From positions 6,466,893-6,530,892 of the forward strand of contig NC_014623.1 of NCBI RefSeq assembly GCF_000165485.1: a stretch of DNA of 64,000 bases, given 5' to 3'. Made by a program: the position numbers and the translations under genes. Below are positions 58,949-64,000 of the stretch, piece by piece (the first letter of the stretch is position 1; every line of letters begins with the position of its first letter). Source of the DNA: Stigmatella aurantiaca DW4/3-1. Its GTDB lineage: Bacteria; Myxococcota; Myxococcia; Myxococcales; Myxococcaceae. The notes beneath the pieces were generated by a model. The model made no database searches, had not been told where the DNA came from, and worked only from the letters and a program-made list of their open reading frames with translations.

Positions 58949-60574
58949 TCACGGCAGGGTATAGAGGCCAACGACGTTCGGATCCAGCGTGGCGCTGGAG
59001 AGCCGCAGGCCGGTGGCGCCGCTGATGCTCGTGAGGTCGGTCACTCCCAGGTCCGCCAGGGAGAACGAGACGGCCCCCAGCTTCGACTGCACCGTGCCCG
59101 GGGGGGTGCCCGTGATGCTCGCCACGCCGCTCGTATAGGAGACCGTCGCCAGCGCAGTGGACGTAGTGCCCGCGGCCGAGGTGGTGAAGTCGCTTGCGAG
59201 CAATGACAGCGAGTAGCTGCCCACCGGCTGGTTGGACGCGTTGACCAACGTGACGGTGGTGGCGTCTCCAAGCGTTGTGGACGTGGTCGTGCTGTCGACG
59301 ATGAAGAAGCGCGTCTTCGCGGTGAAGGGCGTGCCAAACTGGAAGTTGCCCGTGCCCACGTTGTTCGCGCCGTCCTGGACGCCGAGGCCCGAGGCGGCCA
59401 CGCTGGCGTTGGCGGGCGTCGAGCCCCGGGAACTGGGCGCGTTGGTGCCCGTGATGCCGCTGGCCGTCGCGCCCGTGAGCTGGGTGAAGGTGCCCTCCGC
59501 CGTCGTGAGCGAGGCCAGTTGGGCGATGCCGGTGAGGTTGACCGGGGTCCCCGCCGTCACTGCGCCCGAGAAGGTCGCGCCGGTGACCGGCTGGCGCGTG
59601 CTCTCCCCAGGTGGAGGAAGAGGGTCGGCCAGCGCGGTGATTTCGTAGGCGATGCGGTGGAGGTTGCTGGCCTCGGTCGCGCTGATGCCCAGCTCCGCCG
59701 CCGCGCTGCCCGCGCCCGTGGCCAAGCCCCGGGGATCGACCTGCGTGATCTTCGCGAACAGCACCGCCGCGGACAGGTAGCTGCCGTACTTGCTCGAGTG
59801 GCGGCTGTCCTGGTTGCTCCACAGATTGACCATACCCGGAGAAAGGCCGTCGGCGGGATTCGGGTCGGCCACGCCCTGCTCGACCGCGCGCATGAAACCG
59901 TCACCCACGCGGGCGACCCCCTTGAATCCCAGGTCCCGGGAAGCCTTGAAGTAGGCGTCGCGCAAGTCGGCCTGCATCGCCTGTAGCCCCGCAGTGCCGC
60001 TCGGGTAGCCCTGCGCGCCGACGGAGGCAGGTGAGGACCAGGTCTCGTACAGGAACAGGTTCGCAGCGGGGTTCTTGGAGAGCACCAGTGAGCGCAGGTT
60101 GCGCGCGCTCTCCGTGAAAGCCGTGGGCGAGCCTCCCCGGGCTGTGGGCAGCGGCGTCGTGCTCTGCTCCTGGAACACGACGGTGTTCCAGGTGGCCTGA
60201 CCAATGGTCGCCGCCTTGTTGGCGAAGTGCCACCCGAGCGTCTGACCGCTGGCAGTCTCGAGGCTCACGTTGAACGCGAGGCCAGCCTGCACGGTCAGCT
60301 TCTTGAAGACGCCTGGGATGCCCCCCACGCTGGAGCCGTTCGTGTCGGTGACCGCGGCCTTGTTGTACGAATAGACCGGCTCCTCGTTGCCGTGGGTGAA
60401 GCTGTTGCCCACGAAGAGGATGTTGCCGCCGGTGACCGCGGAGGTTGAATCGCCCCAATCATCTTCCGGTTCGGACTCGGGACGGCCCGTGCAGCTTGCG
60501 CTGACCGCGAGGACGCCCCAAGCCAGCAGGGCCAGTACTCGAGGATGGGTGGCAGGCGACGGAAATGTTCGCAT
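58949..60574 (-). CDS. SGNH-hydrolase-like lipoprotein with beta-rich C-terminal domain
   Basis: A 541-residue exported protein. Signal VLALLAWGVLAVSASC has a lipobox-like end. The GDSL-like block is NILFVGNSFTHGNEEP (block I Ser in NSF), with ATWNTVVFQEQS and a late DxxH candidate in NQDSRHSSKYG. Residues ~320-541 are a Thr/Ser/Gly-rich beta domain with two similar halves. Acts probably as an esterase or polysaccharide O-deacetylase at the surface; substrate unknown. It ends 18 bases before the cupin start and so may head the same transcript, though a functional link is unproven. Confidence 0.8.
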   Translation of the reverse strand: MRTFPSPATHPRVLALLAWGVLAVSASCTGRPESEPEDDWGDSTSAVTGGNILFVGNSFTHGNEEPVYSYNKAAVTDTNGSSVGGIPGVFKKLTVQAGLAFNVSLETASGQTLGWHFANKAATIGQATWNTVVFQEQSTTPLPTARGGSPTAFTESARNLRSLVLSKNPAANLFLYETWSSPASVGAQGYPSGTAGLQAMQADLRDAYFKASRDLGFKGVARVGDGFMRAVEQGVADPNPADGLSPGMVNLWSNQDSRHSSKYGSYLSAAVLFAKITQVDPRGLATGAGSAAAELGISATEASNLHRIAYEITALADPLPPPGESTRQPVTGATFSGAVTAGTPVNLTGIAQLASLTTAEGTFTQLTGATASGITGTNAPSSRGSTPANASVAASGLGVQDGANNVGTGNFQFGTPFTAKTRFFIVDSTTTSTTLGDATTVTLVNASNQPVGSYSLSLLASDFTTSAAGTTSTALATVSYTSGVASITGTPPGTVQSKLGAVSFSLADLGVTDLTSISGATGLRLSSATLDPNVVGLYTLP

Positions 60575-60719
60575 GGTGTCTCACTGGCGAGGGTTCGGGT
60601 GACGACACCCGAGGCTGAAACGAGAACTCCCAAATATAGCAGAATAGACTGGCTGGTTCTTCCTCCGCGTCGCCAGCACGGTCCCCCACTCTCTCCAGGC
60701 CTCTCCCTCTTTGACCTGC

Positions 60720-61679
60720 TCACGGGCTTCGGACCGGCTCACTTCGGGCACGACCATTGTGGACAGCACGGGCTGGGTCGGTCGCCGGTAGCTCCGCGAG
60801 AAAGTGATCGATGCAGGTACGGACCGCTGCCGTCAGCGAGCGATGGGCGCGATAGAGGAGAGAGACACCGCCCGACTCGCCCTCGTAGCCGTCGAGGACA
60901 CGGACGAGCCGCTTCTCGGCCACGTCCTCGGCGCAGTGCACCTCTGGGAGCATCGCGATGCCGACTCCGGCGAGTACTGCCCGGTGGGCGGCGGAGAACT
61001 CGCTCACATAGAAGCGCGGCTCGAAAGCGAAGCGCTGTTTGCGGCGCCCCTGGGCGAGCGTCCACGTCGCGATCCCGTCGGCCGCGCGCGTCGCGATGCA
61101 GTCGTGGCGTGCGAGGTCCTCTACCCGGCGCGGCGCGCCGCGTGCCTCGAGGTAACGCGGGCTCGCGTAGAGCAACTTCCGCGTCGCCCGCCACAGCTCG
61201 CGCGCGACGAAGTCGGTGCTGTCCACCTTCCCCGTGAGAATGGCGATGTCGAACCCCTCGGCGAGGAGGTCAACCCGCCGCTCGTTGAGCTCGAGGTCGA
61301 CCGACACCCCAGGATGCCTCGCAAGATAGGTGTAGATCACATTCGATACGGCGGCTCCGAGGACGATCGGCGCCATGATCCGCACGCGCCCGCGTGGCTC
61401 TTTCTGGAGTTCGCGGACTCGGTCGGTCCCTTGCGCAAGGTCATCCACCGCCCGTTCAGCGTGGCCGAAGTACTCGCGCCCCGCGTCGGTGAGGCGGAGG
61501 CGGCGCGTCGTCCGCTCGAGGAGCCGGATGCCGAGCACTGACTCGAGCCGCGCGATGCGTCGGCTCACCGTCGAGACCGGAACACCGCGCTCGCGGGCAG
61601 CGGCAGAGAAACTCTGCGTTCGAACGACGCGCACGAGGAGTGCAACGTCGTTAAGGTCCAAATGGATTCGTGCGTCCAC
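60720..61679 (-). CDS. LysR family transcriptional regulator
   Basis: A 319-residue LTTR: HTH DLNDVALLVRVVRTQSFSAA through VSTVSRRIARLESVLGIRLL, helical linker, then the effector domain with GRVRIMAPIVLGAA and a periplasmic-protein-like fold. It is divergently transcribed from an NmrA-like gene across 64 bases, the classic LysR arrangement, so that gene is its probable target; it could also affect the downstream cupin operon. Confidence 0.93.
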   Translation of the reverse strand: MDARIHLDLNDVALLVRVVRTQSFSAAARERGVPVSTVSRRIARLESVLGIRLLERTTRRLRLTDAGREYFGHAERAVDDLAQGTDRVRELQKEPRGRVRIMAPIVLGAAVSNVIYTYLARHPGVSVDLELNERRVDLLAEGFDIAILTGKVDSTDFVARELWRATRKLLYASPRYLEARGAPRRVEDLARHDCIATRAADGIATWTLAQGRRKQRFAFEPRFYVSEFSAAHRAVLAGVGIAMLPEVHCAEDVAEKRLVRVLDGYEGESGGVSLLYRAHRSLTAAVRTCIDHFLAELPATDPARAVHNGRARSEPVRSP

Positions 61680-61743
61680 GGCAATAATCGCTTTCCGGTG
61701 CGCATACTAGTGCGGTGGCATCGCGAGGGATACCTATCGACGC
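61680..61743. promoter_or_regulatory. Divergent LysR/NmrA intergenic region
   Basis: 64 bases between the two starts, containing CGCATACTAGTGCG, an imperfect dyad of the T-N11-A class that LysR proteins bind. Exact promoter boxes are not clear. Confidence 0.35.
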
Positions 61744-62613
61744 ATGAAAAACATCGTCGTGACTGGGGCTACGGGAAACATTGGCAGCCGGGTCGTGCTC
61801 GAACTCACCGCGCGCAAACGCGAAGGCGTGATGGCGTTCGTGCGTGACCCGGTCAAGGCGGCGCGCCTGGCCGCATCAGGTGCGACGATCCGGCGCGGAG
61901 CGTTTGAGGACACCGCGTCGCTCCGAGCCGGCTTTGCGGGCGCCGATACCGTCGTTCTCATTACCGCCGGGAGCGCGCTTGCCGAGCAGGCGGCAGCCGC
62001 GATCGACGTGGCGCGCGCCGCGGGCGTCCGCAAGATCGTGCGCATCTCTTCGCTGAAGGCGGACATCGAGGGCCCGACGGACGCCACGCGTCAGGATGGC
62101 CGGACCGAGGCCAAGCTCCGCGCGAGCGGCCTCACCCACGTCATCCTCCGCGGGCACTGTTTCATGCAGAATCTTCTCGCGAGCGTCGGGAGCCTCCGCA
62201 GCGAGGGGAAGCTCTACTTCGGCACCGGCAGCGGGAAGATGGGCCTCATCGACACGCGCGACATCGCCGACGCTGCGGTCGCTGCCGCGACGAGCGACGC
62301 ATGGGACGGCCAGACGCTGGAGCTCACCGGACCGGCGGCGATCGACTACGACGCTGTCGCGGCTGCGCTCGGAAGGGAGCTCGGCCGCGATGTCACGTAT
62401 GTCCCGGTTCCGCCGACCGCCGTCGGCGAAGCGGCCCGCAGGTTCGGCACGGACGAGTGGACGGCGAAGGTCTTGACCGACTACTGCACGGCATACGCCA
62501 AGGGCTGGGGTGACTTCACGACCCAAGAGGTCGCGAAGCTCACGGGCCACGAGCCGCGTTCGATCGCTGAATTCGCGCGCGAGGTACTCGCCCCAGCGGT
62601 GCGGGCCGGGTGA
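61744..62613 (+). CDS. NmrA-like NAD(P)-binding protein
   Basis: A 289-residue atypical short-chain dehydrogenase of the NmrA/quinone oxidoreductase 2 type. Dinucleotide motif VVTGATGNIGSRVVLELTAR; RISSLKADIEGPTDATRQDG in place of the SDR Tyr-Lys pair; DTRDIADAAVAA and LTGPAAIDYDAVAAALGREL as family end motifs. Such proteins reduce quinones or act as redox-sensing regulators. Divergent from the LysR gene. Confidence 0.9.
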   Translation: MKNIVVTGATGNIGSRVVLELTARKREGVMAFVRDPVKAARLAASGATIRRGAFEDTASLRAGFAGADTVVLITAGSALAEQAAAAIDVARAAGVRKIVRISSLKADIEGPTDATRQDGRTEAKLRASGLTHVILRGHCFMQNLLASVGSLRSEGKLYFGTGSGKMGLIDTRDIADAAVAAATSDAWDGQTLELTGPAAIDYDAVAAALGRELGRDVTYVPVPPTAVGEAARRFGTDEWTAKVLTDYCTAYAKGWGDFTTQEVAKLTGHEPRSIAEFAREVLAPAVRAG

Positions 62614-62822
62614 TAGGAGGACTCGGGGATCTCTCAATATCGAGATGAGTTTCGAACCCTTCCTTGGAAAGGACCATTTGGCCTGCCCTCTGGAACGTCA
62701 AGCCTTGAAGGACGGGATACCAAACGGAACAAGGCCTTGCTGCGAGCGGCCCACTTGCGTAGGTGGGCACGCAAGGCACCTGCTCAGTACTCTGGGGTTC
62801 ATCCCGTAACCTGACCGATCTG
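62614..62822. other. Intergenic, nothing recognised
   Basis: 209 bases between the NmrA-like and Imm11 stops with falling GC; no gene, hairpin or promoter supported. Confidence 0.4.
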
Positions 62823-63386
62823 CTACACTTCCTCGAACTTCGCGCCCGTGGTCCCCATGCGCTCTAAGGCGGCTTTAATCTCCTCGGATACGATCAGTTT
62901 CCCAGGCCACCCTTCAGGACGGAATATCTTGGCATTTCCAAGCTTCGCCTTGTCGACGCGCATGTGATCCACGGCGTAGTACTGGCCCACCTTCTCTGGA
63001 AAGCCATCTTCGGGCCGCCAAAACTGTACCTGCGAGGCTTTTTCGTCGATACAGCGGATCAAGCGTGTGGCCACCAGAACCGAGTACTGATCCGGTTGAC
63101 CTTCGATATCCACGGGAATGAGCTGTACATCACCAGGGGCCAATTCCAAAAAGAGAGTCGCGGCCTTCACATGAACGACAGGAATTCTCGAATTCGTCTC
63201 GGAGAAGTCCAGTGCCCTCCCTTTTTGATCGATGAGGATCCTCAAGCGTCCCTCAATGCTCATGGGCATTCCGAGCCTGAACGCCCAGTCATCTAGCTTG
63301 CGTTTTTGCTCATCGATGGGGTTCTTCAGATGCCAACGGCCTCGAGCATACAGATCGTCGTACAGTTCGAAGAAGCGCCTAGGCAT
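62823..63386 (-). CDS. Imm11 (DUF1629) immunity protein
   Basis: A 187-residue protein opening MPRRFFELYDDLYARGRWHL, the start of myxobacterial Imm11-family proteins, with a central Ile/Leu-rich beta region and C-terminal ELIVSEEIKAALE-like helix (KLIVSEEIKAALERMGTTGA). Lies eight bases downstream of the AHH toxin gene, the usual order for toxin then immunity. Lower GC than core genes. Confidence 0.8.
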   Translation of the reverse strand: MPRRFFELYDDLYARGRWHLKNPIDEQKRKLDDWAFRLGMPMSIEGRLRILIDQKGRALDFSETNSRIPVVHVKAATLFLELAPGDVQLIPVDIEGQPDQYSVLVATRLIRCIDEKASQVQFWRPEDGFPEKVGQYYAVDHMRVDKAKLGNAKIFRPEGWPGKLIVSEEIKAALERMGTTGAKFEEV

Positions 63387-63394
63387 GTTATCTC

Positions 63395-64000
63395 TTATCG
63401 TGGTCTACCTTGGGTGACGAGCCGATTCAACTCGGTACCTGGTGTAGCGATCTCCTGAGCCAGCCTGTCCATCACTCGCGTCAGCCTCGCGCGGCACTCG
63501 GTGATGCTACGGCAGCCTCTTGTTGCGTCGTCCAGCCGCTCGTAGACCAAGCGGTGGTAGCGTTCAGGGTGTGGCCCTTTGTGCCCTTTGACGGGCACTA
63601 CATTTTCTGGATCCTTCAGCCGCATCCCGGCCTTGGCGAAAAGCTCACGAAGCCTAGGAGTCCACGGTCCACCACGCACGGCGGAGATTTCATTGGCGAT
63701 GGTGCCAATGTGATGATTTTCGGTTCGTCCGCCACGCCCTCGATGCGCTGTCATCAACATCGCGCCCGGTGGCAGCACCACGCTGAAGCCCTCGGCCGTC
63801 ACAGACACGGACTCCACCGCGACAATTTCCGACAACAAGATTCCTTCCCGGCTTGCCGCGTGCATCGACACTTGCGCAGAGCCGGGAAGCGCCGCTACTT
63901 GAGTCCCAAATCCCTTCGCTGTATGCGTCAGAAGCACCATCGCCATCATGACGAATGCTTGAGCTGCTTCACGCGAAAACAGCTTGCCGAACCTCTCGCC
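63395..64000 (-). CDS. AHH-domain nuclease toxin, 5' partial
   Basis: The C-terminal end of a polymorphic toxin that continues beyond 64000; the frame is open through the edge (GERFGKLFSREAAQAFV upstream of the first ATG at 63949). The catalytic motif HHIGTIANEISAVRGGPWTP and GHKGPHPERYHRLVYERL are the AHH HNH/EndoVII-type nuclease domain, with NHHI as the AHH equivalent. A hydrophobic segment VMMAMVLLTHTAKGFG precedes it. It is followed by Imm11, so it is a toxin-immunity pair, probably delivered by a secretion or surface system encoded further right. Confidence 0.85.
   Translation of the reverse strand, partial: GERFGKLFSREAAQAFVMMAMVLLTHTAKGFGTQVAALPGSAQVSMHAASREGILLSEIVAVESVSVTAEGFSVVLPPGAMLMTAHRGRGGRTENHHIGTIANEISAVRGGPWTPRLRELFAKAGMRLKDPENVVPVKGHKGPHPERYHRLVYERLDDATRGCRSITECRARLTRVMDRLAQEIATPGTELNRLVTQGRPR

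Noticed and set aside
62510-62809. A short plus-strand frame after the NmrA-like gene
   Set aside because: Overlaps the end of that gene out of frame, has no ribosome site and no recognisable family.

Overview
The window looks like chromosome of a Cystobacterineae-type myxobacterium (Myxococcus/Stigmatella/Archangium relatives). It has very GC-rich coding DNA, a modular type I PKS with a tandem-AT starter module, a MYXO-CTERM-like C-terminal tag, a DUF4388 (PATAN) multidomain signalling protein, many lipoproteins, a Ser/Thr kinase tail of myxobacterial type and an AHH-toxin/Imm11 pair. This is inferred from protein families; no 16S gene is present.

Layout. (1) 1-8951: 3' part of a PKS gene (KS-AT-AT-DH-ER-KR-ACP) and a coupled FAD monooxygenase, ended by a strong hairpin. 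(2) 9603-11654: a secreted GH87-like (alpha-1,3-glucanase/mycodextranase) lipoprotein. (3) 11655-15300: a graveyard of mobile DNA. It holds a cREC-type gene cut by an IS3 remnant, a 169-bp MITE with 8-bp target duplication inside the IS3 end, an IS66 fragment, an intact RibD/DHFR-like gene, a group II intron 3' remnant with its frameshifted maturase, a second IS66 fragment, and an integrase remnant whose catalytic Tyr seems replaced by Asp. All of this abuts tRNA-Leu(GAG), so the left 15 kb may be a fixed island at that tRNA. (4) 15373-19210: core block gap-pgk-tpiA-secG-tRNA-Leu on the minus strand. (5) 19207-41891: mostly housekeeping: a MYXO-CTERM amidase, undecaprenol/diacylglycerol kinase, an FAD oxidoreductase, an odd RlmI-like methyltransferase, a YhaM-like nuclease coupled to a MshEN/HD-GYP-like/REC/PATAN protein, metG-HEAT-tatD, NRDE protein, response regulator, holB-holA, MscS-CNBD channel, phosphatase and an NGLSA-repeat lipoprotein. 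(6) 42151-53338: a REC-histidine kinase, MepA-LysM endopeptidase, SolA-like oxidase, GST, Tat lactonase, hydrolase, small Cys-rich lipoproteins, a truncated kinase tail and a beta-helix secreted protein. (7) 53520-60574: a tightly packed minus-strand operon. It encodes an SGNH lipoprotein, an ectoine-synthase-like cupin, an MFS exporter, an acyl-AMP ligase fused to a methyltransferase-like domain, and a group D-type flavin monooxygenase. There is no ectA or ectB, so it is a candidate undescribed small-molecule pathway and the most interesting part of the window. (8) 60720-64000: a divergent LysR/NmrA pair, then an Imm11 immunity gene and an AHH nuclease toxin running off the right edge, in lower-GC DNA.

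All family calls come from reading motifs by eye; no database search was run. Starts were moved from the longest frame wherever a Shine-Dalgarno site, signal peptide or family length favoured another codon.
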